Shown piece after piece: positions 12,401-23,919 of a stretch of DNA of 64,000 nt (within the stretch, counting starts at the first letter, position 1; each line of letters begins with the position of its first letter). A model generated the notes under the pieces. It did no database searches. It was given only the letters and a program-made list of their open reading frames with translations, and was not told the origin of the DNA. Source of the stretch: Klebsormidium nitens. Its lineage: Eukaryota; Streptophyta; Klebsormidiophyceae; Klebsormidiales; Klebsormidiaceae. The stretch spans positions 139,037 to 203,036 of the forward strand of contig DF237051.1 in assembly GCA_000708835.1 (NCBI GenBank), written 5' to 3'. A program made the translations under genes and the position numbers.

Positions 12401-13843
12401 AAACCGTTGCAGACCTCATTTCGAGGAGAATTCCGTGGCAAAGAGACGGACAGAATCTTGCTTTTGATTTCAGCATTCGGCTAGCTAAGTCTAGGGGAAG
12501 TCTGTGAGGGCGTTCATTGCATACGCATGTTGGACGCAGTCTCAGCAATCGAAGTTCTGGCTCTGAATACTCATGATCTGTAGGAAACTTCAAACGGAAA
12601 GGGAGCACCTTATTGGAATTCCGACGTGAAATATTGTCCAGATTGAGGGGATATTTTACAAATGAACAACCCTTGCATAGATTCTCTGCAGCATCAGAGA
12701 CCGCAGCATACAAAAGTATGGGAACTTCGTTCCTATAGCCCTAACCCTTGAACAAACTCAGGAAGGAATGCAGTTGGTCTAGCTTTAAAGACAGATTTTC
12801 GAAGCCTTCACGCCAATCAAGCTAACCAGGCAAAACCCCAAGAAGTGTGATCGAGATCGTGAAGTTTCTCCTTGTAACAATCACTGCTGATGACTCCGAA
12901 CAATTTAGCGCAGACCGCTGGAATCCATTGCAAACATGAACCATATCATCTGGATGAAAGAACGTCTAGCAGGGGGTGCTCAACGGTGCTTCCTTCTGAA
13001 AACCTGCTGAACAAAGAAGAGGACAATTCTATGCTCACCTGCACCAAGTGCTGCCAAGACTGAAAGCAAACCCGGATCCGGGTTGCACTTGACCGCGTAG
13101 AAGGGATCCACCCTCGGCATCGCCTCCTTCCACGCCTTGAACAACCGCACCACGAGACCCATGTCAAAGACGTAGAACGGATCCTCCTCGGTGCGCACCG
13201 CCACTACCTTCCGCATGAAAGCAGCGATGTCGTTTTCACTCCCCTCGCCCACGGACCTCGCGCCAAACGCGGCCACTACCGTGGAGACACGTGGATCCTC
13301 CAGGCCTGCCTGCCAGGGGGGCGCCGCGGGGGAGGTTTTGCAGGTGAGCTTGCCCCCCTGGAAGAGAGGCAGTGGCGCCTCCTTGAGGAGCTCTTCGAAT
13401 CCCGTCATGGTACCCGGGAGGAAGGCGACTTCCGGATGGGAGGAGATGATCTGAAAGGGTAACAGGCTTTCCCACGTGCTCTTGGCAGTTTCTTTTGCTG
13501 ACTGCTTGCTCGCAACCCCCTTCCCAGACTTGCCCTTCGGCGCCTTGCTCGCCTTCTTCACAGTCTCAACCTTTTTCACACTCTCGACCGCCTTCTTCCC
13601 AGCAACGACGACCCTAGGAACACCTTTGTTCACCACTGCAGGGCAGCCCTGACCAGGGACGCAGACCCGCTGTCCGGAGAAGTGTGAAAACCCTCCCTGC
13701 CTGCCGAGCGCTGCCCCGAGAGGGCGCGCGCCAAGGCCCGACGCAGGGAATTCACACCTCTTGAACTTGACCCTGCGCGCGCTGCCGTGGCAGCCGCCCG
13801 TGAGGGCTGTGGAACCGGCGGCCTTACGAGCTTGCGAGATCAT
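9438..13843 (-). CDS. ODC: Ornithine decarboxylase, five exons
   Basis: Exons 13843-13039, 12187-11867, 11313-10872, 10254-10130 and 9703-9438 join in phase (about 652 residues). The enzyme is a PLP-dependent fold III decarboxylase converting ornithine to putrescine. Visible motifs: [11 protein letters not shown] with the PLP lysine, [36 protein letters not shown], and [11 protein letters not shown] with the catalytic Cys-Asp, then MGAYT and FNGFNT. The CDG motif separates it from diaminopimelate and arginine decarboxylases. The family is usually ~430 residues: here there is an extra N-terminal ~170 residues, basic and Lys/Ser/Ala-rich (possible organelle-targeting plus linker), and an extra acidic/Ser-rich C-terminal ~60 residues. 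An internal Met before [12 protein letters not shown] could be an alternative start. Intron 3 has a decayed copy of the end of exon 3. Confidence 0.95.
10751..10840 (-). repeat. ODC: Decayed copy of the 3' edge of ODC exon 3 in intron 3
   Basis: On the + strand, CTCACCCTAACC, then CCCCGGGCTCC, GCAGCGGCCGGAAGTCCAGCG and GGTACAGGAG repeat the exon 3 end (10867-10950), which reads CTCACCCGTACG, CCCCGGGCTCC, GCAGCGGCCGGACGTCCAGCG. The copy includes the donor GTGAG and flanking ACGGAAAG intron sequence and lies about 110 bases further into the intron. The encoded RPL-D motif region is damaged. Confidence 0.82.
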
Positions 13844-15599
13844 TCTCCGAAGAAGGAGAAGCAGGCCTCATCCCTTGGGGCAGCAGGGAGGCGGTCAGGG
13901 CGCGATCAGTAAAGGACTTTGGGAGGAAGGGAGCAATGCTGTGTGCTACTAATGAGAGCAATGCTGTGTGCTGCTAATGAGAGAAGTACAACAGGAAGAG
14001 CCACTTATGAAGCAGTATAAGCTTTAGGGAGAGAGGGGGCAATGCTGGAGTCTGCTTAAGAGAGGCGCTGAAGAGGACAAGCCTCGTAAGAGCAGAATGA
14101 GGAATACTACTGTTGCAGACTGCCAGGTCTCCAGCTGTCACCAGATTTCTAAATCCTGTCGAAAGCCATAGGCTAGATCATAGTCAATCATTTCGTGCAG
14201 TATCAGCCGACCACTGGGTTGCGTTCCTGGCTCTGAAGCCACGCTCAGCTCATGCTTCCCAGCGGATCGGACCGTTGGGCAGCTTGAATCGAGATTTGGT
14301 GTGTGTGGCAAAATGATCGAGCCGAGCTGTTGTACTGCAGTGACTACAGTAGTGGCGATGTGGGCAGCTCCAATCTAGGTATACTAGAGCATGCACGGCT
14401 TGGCGGCTCAGTGTGAATCTCATACCTAGTACAAAACACGTCTATATGAAGTCACCTTGTACTCTAAGTGGATAGATGCTGAAATGCTGTGTAAAGTCAG
14501 GGCTACACGTACCGGTAATTCTCTGCTCAACGTACTGGCTTACACAATTATCTTTCCGGCTTGCTGCCTGAGCGCCACTTAGCGCGACTTCATGTGAAGC
14601 AACATGTGGACGCGCGCACAAGCTACCACTCGTGCATTCGCAGCCGTCAGAGGTCTTCCCGAGAATATCCGACGGTCAGTAGAAGTCTGGGTTAATCAGA
14701 AGTAGTTAGAGAAAGCAAACCACGGGTTTGGGTTCTTTCACACCTTCCACGCTTCGTTTCGAACTCTGGCTCGCTCAAATGACGCGGAGCAGTGTGAAAA
14801 CTCCTGATACCTCCTTATGACGATATCCGCTAGGCTCAGCTAGAACTTGAAGAGGAGATCTGGAAAATGGAATGCAGAAGACGACGTACTGGCACAAAAT
14901 TCTTCAAAAGAGCCGTAGAATGGCTGCCTTCTGGCAGTGGAAAGTCGCTGAAGAGCTGGAGTTTCCAGCTGAGTGCATAGTGTTTGAGGACGGTGACGTC
15001 CCTGAGGTGAGAGATATTTCATTCTTTCGGGCTGCTTTTCTAGCAGATGACTTTGTTCAGGACAGTTGTGGTAATCCTGCACTAGCAAGCGGTCCCAGAG
15101 TGTCGTTCTAATCTCGTTGCCAGCATCTTGATTCACAAGATTTGGCTTTCTTCTGGTCCGTTGATCAGGAGCAAGTGTTCCTGCATCTTATGAGGCTGTC
15201 GAATCTGGAAGAGGATTCACACAACCATACACATTGGCCATATAACACTGTCATAATTCTACCTTGGAATCGACAGAATCTAGTCAGTTTCTTTGTTGCT
15301 ACCTATATGCAAAGAGCAGTGCCCCTTTTCATACCTTTCCACTGTGAATTAACACCACCACTCTGCTTCATGCATTGTTTTGTAAGAAAAGTATACTGTG
15401 TAAATCAAATTTGATCCTTGGATGCCTCAGCGATGCACTGGATTTGAGAGAATCTCTTTCTTTTTAAGTGTGGGCCTCAGCATTTGTCAAGGACCCAGGA
15501 ACTTTTGGTCATGCGATCAAGCAAAGGCATGGCAGCCATCTGAGTATCAGCCGCGAACAATGAGCGGTGTGATCCTCACCATGCAAACTTAATTGGAGT
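13844..15599. other. Divergent intergenic region between ODC and the 15600 gene
   Basis: The two flanking genes point away from each other, so this probably holds both promoters. Near 13920-13990 the string AGCAATGCTGTGTGCTACTAATGAG is duplicated in tandem (period about 30). An open frame at 14872-15007 (starting MQKTTYWHKIL, ending DGDVPE before a good GTGAGA donor) could be a first coding exon of the downstream gene: the phase fits an acceptor at 15617. Nothing else is recognised. Confidence 0.45.
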
Positions 15600-18500
15600 A
15601 TGCCCTCCTCTTTGCAGACCGCCACGGCTGATTCTGCAACACTGGCCGACAATCAGATTCTGGGGAGCGAAGTTGCTGGTCTGGGCCGATCAACACAGCA
15701 GTCTGGTGCCGGCCACCTTCAAACAGTCCCCGAGATGGAGAGAGAGGACAGTGCAGAGTCTGTAGGGACCAAGAGCAGCGGACTTGGGGCGATAGCAAGC
15801 GCTGGTCCTGGCATCTTTGACTCGGAGGACTCTGTGAATCTGATGAATGGTGGTCGAGCGTCAAGAGCACAGTTGAAAGAGCCAGTCTCCAGAAGTCAAG
15901 GGCAAGCCAACGGATCAAAAAGTCGCACTTGGGATGAAGACGCCATCCAAACAACGAAGCAACACGGCAGCTCTGGCGATCAGGGTGGACGCGGCTATGA
16001 TGTCAGCAACGAGCATGGAGCAGAGGCGCACAGGCCGAATGGAGATGCCAGCACAAGCAAGCAGCAGAAGGGCCTGCGGTTTGTAGGGGAGGCTGCGAAG
16101 AGCAGGCCCGCGTATAAGTACCTGGTTGATGTGAAAGTACATCATAAGAGTGGACCGCAGGCCGAGAATGGACACAGGCATCCCGACGCGCAGTCTTCGG
16201 ACGAGGACTCGTCGGACACGGGGTCGAATGCCGTCCCTCTCCTGAGAAGGTCCGAAGAGAGCTCGAACCGACCACGGGAGTCGCCGACGTCCCCACTGAT
16301 GCTTGAAAGCCTAAGTGTCCAATCAACAGAGGTCGTTGTTCAGAGCGTAGTCCAAACGGGGGGTCCAAACAGGTCGGAGGACGCAAGCGCGAGTCTCGAG
16401 GGGTGGCGACTGGAACCCTCAAGAGAAGCGGCGGCAGGGCTAGGGGGGAGGGAGAATGGCGATGTCAGCGACTTCGGGGCGGAAGCAAGGCCGGAGGAGA
16501 GCAACTCGGAGAGCGTTCTGAGCCCGTTCCGGGAGGAGAGCACGACCACAGTGGTTCTGAACTCCACGGGGACTTCGACTCTGATGACCGGAGAGACTTC
16601 TGCGGCACAGATGGATGGCCGAGGGAGAGAGGCTGCCGCTGCTGCGGAGCCTTCGGTCAGAGAAGAAGCAGCGGGGTCGTCATGCAAACCCGGCACAAAC
16701 CCGCCTTTAAACCCCCCTCACAGACACAGTAACTTAGCAGCACAACCAGTGACGTCGTCCGGTCAGTCCTCAGCCAACACCGCTGTCCGTGGAACCGAAC
16801 CCCCGCTGCGGGACGAGGGGGAAGCGTCCGCTTCCAAGGCCGGCAGCCACTTGAGCGCCCTGGAAGAGTACCTGGCGAGAAGCGAGGAGTGTGAAGAGGC
16901 CCCGGAAGCTCTGTCAGCGGTCGAGGCTGCCACCGCGATGCGCGAGGCCGTCCGGAGGATGCGCGAGGACGCGGCGCTGCTGGCGCTGCGGCTGTCCGCG
17001 CTGTACGCATCGGACGCGAGCAATCTGAGGCAGACCGCACAGAGCATGGTGCAGCACGTGGTGGGGGCGCAGGCGGAGGTCCAGGTGAGAACATGAAAGT
17101 TTTGGGGTTGGAAGACCGAGGGTCCCGGCGGTATTGTTCGACTTTCCTAGGATGTTGTGCACAGCGCAGGCTGACCATCAACCGAAGTTTGGGGGTCCGA
17201 GCGTTTTGAGACATTATGACGACTTCTGTCCACTTCTTCAGAAATGGAGACAATGTGGTGGTTGAACTCCGTGTGGATCGCTCAGGAGTCCAATGTGGGG
17301 TTCAGTAACTTGAGGAGACGATGCTTAGAAGCAGGTTACAGTCTGAGGGGTAGTTTCGATGAAAGTTTCTGAGTTGGAAAATGAAAGGACCATAAGCTTC
17401 TTGACAAGCCGACTGGGTTGATTTGCGTTCAGTCTGCATCGTGGACTGTTTCCTTATCCTTCAGATCTGGCACCTCTTCCGGGTCCCGAGCCAAGCATGC
17501 TGAAGTGCAAAAAGGGTTAAGCAGTGGATGCTCCGGGATTGCCGTGCTTGCTGTTATAACAGTCCTGGCTGCCAAAGGAACGCAGTGATGTCGGCAGAGC
17601 TTTCTGTTCCCACAGCCAGACGCAGGTCTGCTGCATCGATCCAAGAATACCGGGCGCTCTGTTGCTATCCTCTTCAGTGACCTCGGTCTTTTACATGCAT
17701 GCAGAGATCCTTTAATCATTCCCTGAAAACAGCAGAGGAAACAGGGTCAAGCGCCTCTGCTTAAGGAGACAGGCTTACTCCTTATTGTCCCACTACCTTC
17801 CAAAGAAAAAACTTCAGATGCCAGCGAGCACCACGGTGTAGCGATGCTTTCTCAAAGACACCTTCAACCAACTTCCTTAAAGGCATCTTCTGGACCAAAA
17901 TTAGCGCCTTCCTTGTCCCGCAGGAAATGCGTTCCGGCTTGGTAGCGATCGAGTCGCAGCGCTTGAGCGTCCGGAACCTCCTCTCGGACGGGCTGCTGTC
18001 CGCCCTCGTCTTTGCCGTTCTGTCCGAATGGCCGAGGTTTCAAGCGTCCGTCATCCACTGGCTAGGAGGTCTGCGCAGCCCTGGTAAGTCACGTTGCTCA
18101 AGAAGTGAGGCGCTGTCTGTTTTACTGAATCCATGTCGAACATCGGTGTCGCCAAGAGGTGTGATTCTATTGCCTTGTTCCAAGAGACGGCGTAGATCGT
18201 GAAGAGTTTTGGGAAGGGAGTGTGAACCACGAAAATTTGTAAGAGGAGATGCGGCATCGAAGAGGGACTTCGAAGGAGGATTCGGAGCTACGCTTTCCCC
18301 ACGGAACCGGATTTGGCCGCTGGCGTTCTCTTTCAAACCATGCACCGGCCTTCAAAGGCCCAGCCAAAGACCTCCGCTTCGAGTGGACGATTGATAGCCC
18401 TTCCACCGACTGAAAGAACTCGTTTCCCGCAGGCGTTTCTCTTTCATGGCCCTGGAGAAGTAAACCGAACTTGGTCCACCCGCTGCCTCCCCGCCTCCCT

Positions 18501-19098
18501 CCCAAGAGATGGCCCTGGAGCTGGTCTCTGCTCGTCGCTGTCGCCTTCTTTGGGTATAAGCGCTTGGTCACCTCTTTGCGTCAGGTGAGAGCTTCGGCTA
18601 CTGGCTTTAGATCCGAGTGATTTTGTCTCTGCGTCATGGTGCAAAGCTCATTCTTGAGATTGTGGGATGAAATTTGCCAGTCGGCTTCGTTGGTGGAATT
18701 GACAGGCTGATTGTATGTCGAATTTGAAATACAATCTCTGCGCTCCTCTTTTGAAGTATTTCTCTTGAAGGGCGAGCTTTCAGTTGCGTTGCTTTCTTGT
18801 GCGGAGAATTTGTTTCCGAAGAATGTGAACGAAACGGACCCGCAATGGGTTGCAAACACGGAAATCTTTTGCAAGACAGACACAGGTCAGGGCTTCGGAT
18901 CTGGAGCGTCCGACTGATAATCAATCTCACGTCGTGTCTTTCTTCATGCATCTCCAGGAACAAGCAAGGCGCGCAATGGTGAGGAGTCTTCTTGGCAAGT
19001 GGACCCAGATTGCAGAGCGTTTGGTAATCATGGGTGCGATAGCGGAAAGAGGCTTGGCCAGGACTGAGGTCGCAGGGGAAGAAGCAACAAGACCGTGA
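15600..19098 (+). CDS. Unrecognised protein: disordered N-terminus, helical segment, two likely membrane segments
   Basis: Exons 15600-17084, 17924-18083, 18433-18584 and 18958-19098 join in phase (about 645 residues). The first ~420 residues are Ser/Glu/Gly-rich and likely disordered, with an SSDEDSSDTGS acidic run. Residues ~425-500 (from LSALEEYLARSEECEEAPEA) are strongly helical and may form a coiled coil. Exons 2-3 encode two hydrophobic stretches (LLSALVFAVLS and WSLLVAVAFFGY) separated by a Pro/Trp-rich loop; the C-terminus is basic and amphipathic (LLGKWTQIAERLVIMG). I do not recognise the family; the coiled-coil plus C-terminal membrane layout loosely recalls nuclear-envelope proteins such as plant CPR5, but no specific motif supports that. 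The start is uncertain: CCCTCCTCTTTGCAG at 15603-15617 is an excellent acceptor, so the first coding exon may lie upstream (14872-15007). Confidence 0.6.
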
Positions 19099-20701
19099 CG
19101 TGGAGATTGAAGGTTCTGATCTCGTGGGCTCACTCTGCGTTTGCGCTCAGTCCGGAAGCATGAGGTTTGCTGGCCCACAAGAGCGCTGTGGTACCTTTGC
19201 GATGAAGGTGCATCGCGGAACGATAACCGCACTGACAGGGGAATCATACACTGTTGAAAACTTACTGTGCATCGAACAGAGTTGCCTTTGTGGCTGCCCA
19301 ATGAATGCTAGTAGCATGGCGGCCAAACATAAGCCTGTTCGTTAACATTTTGCCCTAGTGAAGTCAACTATTGGCTCAATTGCAGAGGAACTTACATGAA
19401 GGATGACGTATGGTTGTTTGATCGACGCGTAAGTGAACGTGAGCCTCGGAGCGCGAGCTCTGCGAGCTGTTGTTGCCCACATGCATTGGACTCAGGTCAC
19501 GACTCCGAATTTTCAATTTCAAAAATGATCCCGAACCTACAGTAGTCCTCGCATGTGCCACTTACGGCGGAGCTTGACTCCAACCATACCGTACAATACC
19601 ACAGCTAATAATTGAACCTACAGTAGCTAGTGTAAACGATCGTGTTGCCAGCATTGTGCACTACTAACAGTAATGTCCGACCTGCCGCGCCATCTGGCGG
19701 CCCTCTGCATGCATGCCAGCCAGCGCTAAGCCCGTCTGGTCGCCCTATAGGCTTACTGGCATGCGCCCCGGGGCCTGTGCATCATTCTTGAGTGAGCGAA
19801 TGATCCCAAGCGCTCTCGACTCAGTCTTATAAATACTTGTTTGTTGATGCATGATTGGTCGCCCGCCGGCTCACGCCGGAGCATTGCAGGCGAAACTTAC
19901 CGTTGTGGTGCGCGTGTGCACAATTCCGAACTGAGCAGTGACAGCTTCTGATGATGTATGGGGCGAGCTTGCGCGCTGGGTACACCGTGACTGAGTCATG
20001 CATGAGATAAGTAGTAAGTCTATTGCGGACCACGACGTATAAAACTTCTGGAGTTGATCTCGTGCCAGCAGACGTAGCAATCAAGACAAAGTGTCGGTCC
20101 ACGATCTGCAGTTTAAGCAGCCGTTAAAACGGCCGGGCACATCATCACTTGCCAGCTAACTTAGTTGCCCAGTATCTCTTTGCTAATCTAATATTTTTGA
20201 GCGGAGCCGCACTCTCTGCCGCAACGTCCATCACTCAGGCAACACGAAAATTACCACTAATTATGCAAAAGTGAGACTCTTATAAGCATAAGCGCACGCG
20301 GATGATTTCCATGTGATTTGTAGCAGGCAAGTACGTCATGCTAAGCAGACCAAAATTCATGCGAGGCACGCCAATCACGCCAAGCCTCTAGCAGGCAAAC
20401 AGTAACTCTTGGCAACCTTGTCCATTGCATCCATCCTTTTCAGGAACCACAAATTCATGTGGAATCTGACTTCAAAAACTTGCGAGCAAAGGAGTACGAT
20501 TGTCGAAAGTCTATCCCAAATTTCGCTGCGTTATGACGGTTGTATTAAGAGAACCAATTCATTCATCCCACTCACTCGTTCCATCAAACTGCTCTTAGAT
20601 GAACGGATGAATCAGTTGCTAACGAACTCGAACGGTTTCATGGACCCATCTTGGACCGTCCGACGTCGATCGGCGCGAAGAAGCAAGTATTCTTGATAGA
20701 T
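19099..20701. other. Convergent intergenic region
   Basis: It lies between the 3' ends of the 15600 gene (+) and the F-box array (-). No supported gene is seen. The composition is close to neutral, with scattered GCATGC-type palindromes near 19700-19760. Short open frames have no recognisable domain. Confidence 0.45.
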
Positions 20702-21544
20702 TTACACTGTGAACGTCCAAGCTCGCTTATCATCGCAGTCAAGCACCATGCTCAAAGAGAAGCTCGAACGACGTAATTTGAACGGAACGGCTCCGTTTGC
20801 AAAACTCAACTTCCCTGTGAACTCGAATTCATCGATTGGCGCACTTTCGCCACCTTCTTCATCTTTAAGTTGTATGCGATAACCACACCATGTTATATTC
20901 GACGAATATGGCACGCCGGTGACACTCCCGGGAAAACAAAGATCCGCAAATATCTTGTTGAATCCCTGTGAAAAATCCACAAGTGCGAGCTGCGTATACG
21001 TCTTTCAAAGTTTGCCCAATCTCTTGCAACGCGTACACCGGTTGGAGCAAAACTTGGATCTCTTTGTCGACTGTCATCCCCGGTTTTTCTTCCGGGCTGT
21101 AGGTCCCGTACGCAATCAACACTTCACTCAGCCTTACAAAGATAACAACCCAAGCTCCGGAGTGAAGGTGCCAGTGCTGATGAGTCGATTTTGAGGCTGT
21201 CTCTGGTGCCTGGAAACGTCTCCAAACTAGGGTTTGCATGGGGGTTTTGTTCGGCTCCTTTACCAACCTGGTTCACCCACTGAGCTTCCAGAATGCGCTT
21301 GTACCCGCCCATGGCTTCTACTTCAGCCTCTAGACGCAATTCCTCTTCCGTCAAAGGGATTGTGAAGACTCCAAATGCGGTGCTCCTTTGCAGACCCGTG
21401 AAGCGCCTATTTCCACAATACAGGGTTTTCTTCCGCTGTCACCTCCGCTGAACACGACACGACGGCCCGCAGAAGCGAGAGGGGATCTTGGACGGCCAGC
21501 TTTTGGAGAATCCCAACAAGAGCATCCGCAGGAAGATCATCCAT
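20702..21544 (-). pseudogene. F-box array copy 1, pseudogene
   Basis: The copy starts with the same MDDLPADALVGILQKLA as its neighbours, then carries an in-frame TAG at 21409-21407 in place of the Glu codon of LWKEA. It then needs further frame changes: LTEEELRLEAEVEAMGGYKR is in a second frame, LIAYGTYSPEEKPGM in another, and the C-terminal SLSMVLDCDDKRAWTFTV in another. All parts align with copies 2-4, so this is a decayed member of the family. The C-terminal segment FADLCFPGSVTG to RAWTFTV is useful as an outgroup for judging frames in the other copies. Confidence 0.8.
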
Positions 21545-23148
21545 AGCTCATCAAAGGTATGTGACCTCCAGCTGTTCCAAGGACTAGGCTTTTTACCTGA
21601 GGCGAGGACCTTTCTTAAGTGTCGGAGGACCAAAAAGGGCGGCTTTTTCCTTTTCCTTCCTAAACATGTACATTCATTCATTCCGGCGCGGCTTCGGCGT
21701 CCAGCGCGGCCGCTTTCACAGGGAGCGCTCATCGTCGGCAGTAGGCGCGCTTGCGCGGCGGCGCGTCCTGCTCCGACGCAGGCGAGCGCGATAGCGCGGC
21801 CGCCGTTCCGTCGCCGGGGGTGGGAGCCTAGTCGCGGTACGCGCGCACCCTCGCGGCGAACCTCGACAGCTCGAGTTTTGGACAAAGAACGCCTTCCGAG
21901 ATCAACGTACAGCGGTTTTCCCCATACAGACCAGCTGTCTACTTTAAGGAAAGCGCGGCAGCGCTCGGAATCAATCTTTGGTATCATGATACTGATCAGT
22001 TCGCGAAGTACATGGCTTTCAGCTTGAAATTGAGACGGTTCAGACCTATCAGGATTCAGCCCTAGGGGAGGCGAACATAAGTAGAAGCTTTCTTTGAGAG
22101 AGAAAAATCAGTGCATCTTCTATCAGGCTCCTTCAGGAGACGACAGATTTGCGCCGGGCGTGTGCTCGTCATATTGCAGCTCCACCCCGGAAAGAAGGGT
22201 AGTCAGCAGAATGCCAAACTTGTACATGTGCGAAACCGATTGCTCGCTTGTCAAGGCCTACGAAAGCAAGACGACACAAGGAGTGCATGAATTTGGTTCC
22301 GATGCCAACCGGAAGAGTCACACGAGTGAATTAGGGGTTGATGACAGGAACGAATGTAGTATCACGTATGTCCCTTATCAAAGCAAAGGGTCGACGTACG
22401 TACGTTATATACGCACTCCGCACAGCATGGGCGCGAAGTCAACCGAAGAAGTCCTCACAGTAAGTGGCCCTCACCTGACTAAACTGCTTTGACTTCAGAC
22501 GTAGAAAGTGAACTACTTCGTTTTGTCTCGTGCCAGCATTTGATGAGTCTGAATGTCATTCGCTTGCTGCTCAGCGATTTGCAATAGTACATGCCAGTCA
22601 GCCTTCCAACCTCTGAGGTTTCAGAGGCTTGCACACTGACTGTAGCGCGCGAGTATGTACCGAGCCGCGGGCTTTTGCTTATAATCAAGGAAGCAGATCT
22701 GGTTTAGTATCTGAGGAAAAGGGTCTCCGTCATGAGACGCGTAACGGACTTGCTGACTGGACCAAGTCCTCGGGGACTGCCCAGATTTGCTCATCGCTTA
22801 GAGGCTTACAGAGACTTTTGCCAGCGTCGTCCGTGGCACATTTGAAATCCATATCAACAGCAACTTTGAAATCGAAATGGAAGCATCCGAGTACAAACTC
22901 TGAATGGCACTCTTACTGCGTCACGTTCGGTGGGATCGACAGAGCAGAAGTCCTTCCACACTCCTTCCATATGCACTGTTTCGAATCCTTTTTGAATATG
23001 GTACCAATACCGGTGCTGCCAATAAAACATTTGAACTGCAGACGGTCAGAATTCTGAAAACCTCAACTAGTTGTCAGCATAATTATGCTCTATTACTTCA
23101 AATGTCCAATCTTCATTGTACTTGCAGGTAATCATCGTGTGCGCAGGA
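21545..23148. other. Spacer between F-box copies 1 and 2
   Basis: This is part of the duplicated unit. A GC-rich block at about 21776-21845 (GAGCGCGATAGCGCGGCCGCCG) is shared with the upstream regions of copies 2 and 3. Stretches at 22255-22340 and 22590-22760 also have counterparts in the next spacer. The segment 23067-23148 continues the homology of copy 2 in a shifted frame. Confidence 0.55.
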
Positions 23149-23919
23149 TTACGGAAGCCAGCTGCGCCTGCGCAGGATACCCTTTCTACTACTACATTTA
23201 GTGTTTCGACTGGCAATTTTCCCGATAACTTCTCCCCAAACTCTACAGATTGAAGGGAAAGTCCCGTGCCAAAGTCGTCTTGATTCACGCGGGCCGGGGG
23301 CACTCCTCTGAACGAAAATGTCTGCAGACATTGAGCCAATTTTTGACTTATTGGCACCCGCACGCCCCTCGGCGTACAGATCTTTTAAAGCCTGCCCTAT
23401 GTCGTTGAACGAGTACAGCGGTTGGAGATGAAGATCGACGATTGTGAGCCCTATCCTTCCCGTTTGTTCGTCCGGGCTGTGAACTCCATATGCCACCAAA
23501 ACTCCAAGCAACCTTACAAGAACAACGAATCTTGAGCTTTGAAGAGAAAGGCGTGTTGAGCTGACGACGCTTGTGCCTCGAAACGACTCCGACTCTCGCT
23601 TTGCTTGAGGGTTTTGTTCAGAGTTTCCAAAAACCTGGTTTGCCCAAGTAGCCTGCAGAACGCACTTGTACCCTCCCAACTTGAAGATTTCTAGTTCAGC
23701 GTCTAGCTTTGCTCCCTCTTCGGATAGGAAAGTCTGCAGAGCCGGGATGCGCTGCTCCTTTGCGGAGCCGTGAAAGGCTTCCTTCCACAAGGCAGGGTTT
23801 CGTTCTCCCGCCGCCTCAAAGGCTTTGCACGACGCGACGGCCCGCAGAAGAGAGAGGGGATCTTGGACCGCCAGCTTTTGGAGGATCTCGACAAGAGCAT
23901 CCGCCGGAAGATCATCCAT
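23149..23919 (-). CDS. F-box array copy 2 (256 residues, altered C-terminus)
   Basis: The protein starts MDDLPADALVEILQKLA with an F-box-like segment (residues 1-45, with ALWKEAFHGSAKE following), then a family-specific region (LGGYKCVLQATWANQV, SSRFVVLVRLLGVLVAYG, LHLQPLYSFNDIGQAL). F-box proteins usually recruit targets to SCF ubiquitin ligases; the target is unknown. Compared with copy 3 there is one extra base near 23251-23265, after which the protein is read in a different frame and stops at 23149. The ancestral C-terminus (NPAHTMITCKYNEDWTFEVIE) is still intact in the other frame, ending at 23067. It may be a functional variant or an early pseudogene. Confidence 0.65.
   Translation of the reverse strand: MDDLPADALVEILQKLAVQDPLSLLRAVASCKAFEAAGERNPALWKEAFHGSAKEQRIPALQTFLSEEGAKLDAELEIFKLGGYKCVLQATWANQVFGNSEQNPQAKRESESFRGTSVVSSTRLSLQSSRFVVLVRLLGVLVAYGVHSPDEQTGRIGLTIVDLHLQPLYSFNDIGQALKDLYAEGRAGANKSKIGSMSADIFVQRSAPGPRESRRLWHGTFPSICRVWGEVIGKIASRNTKCSSRKGILRRRSWLP

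Noticed and set aside
23067-23363. Separate gene overlapping the end of F-box copy 2
   Set aside because: It is the ancestral continuation of the same gene in another frame after a one-base insertion, not an independent gene.
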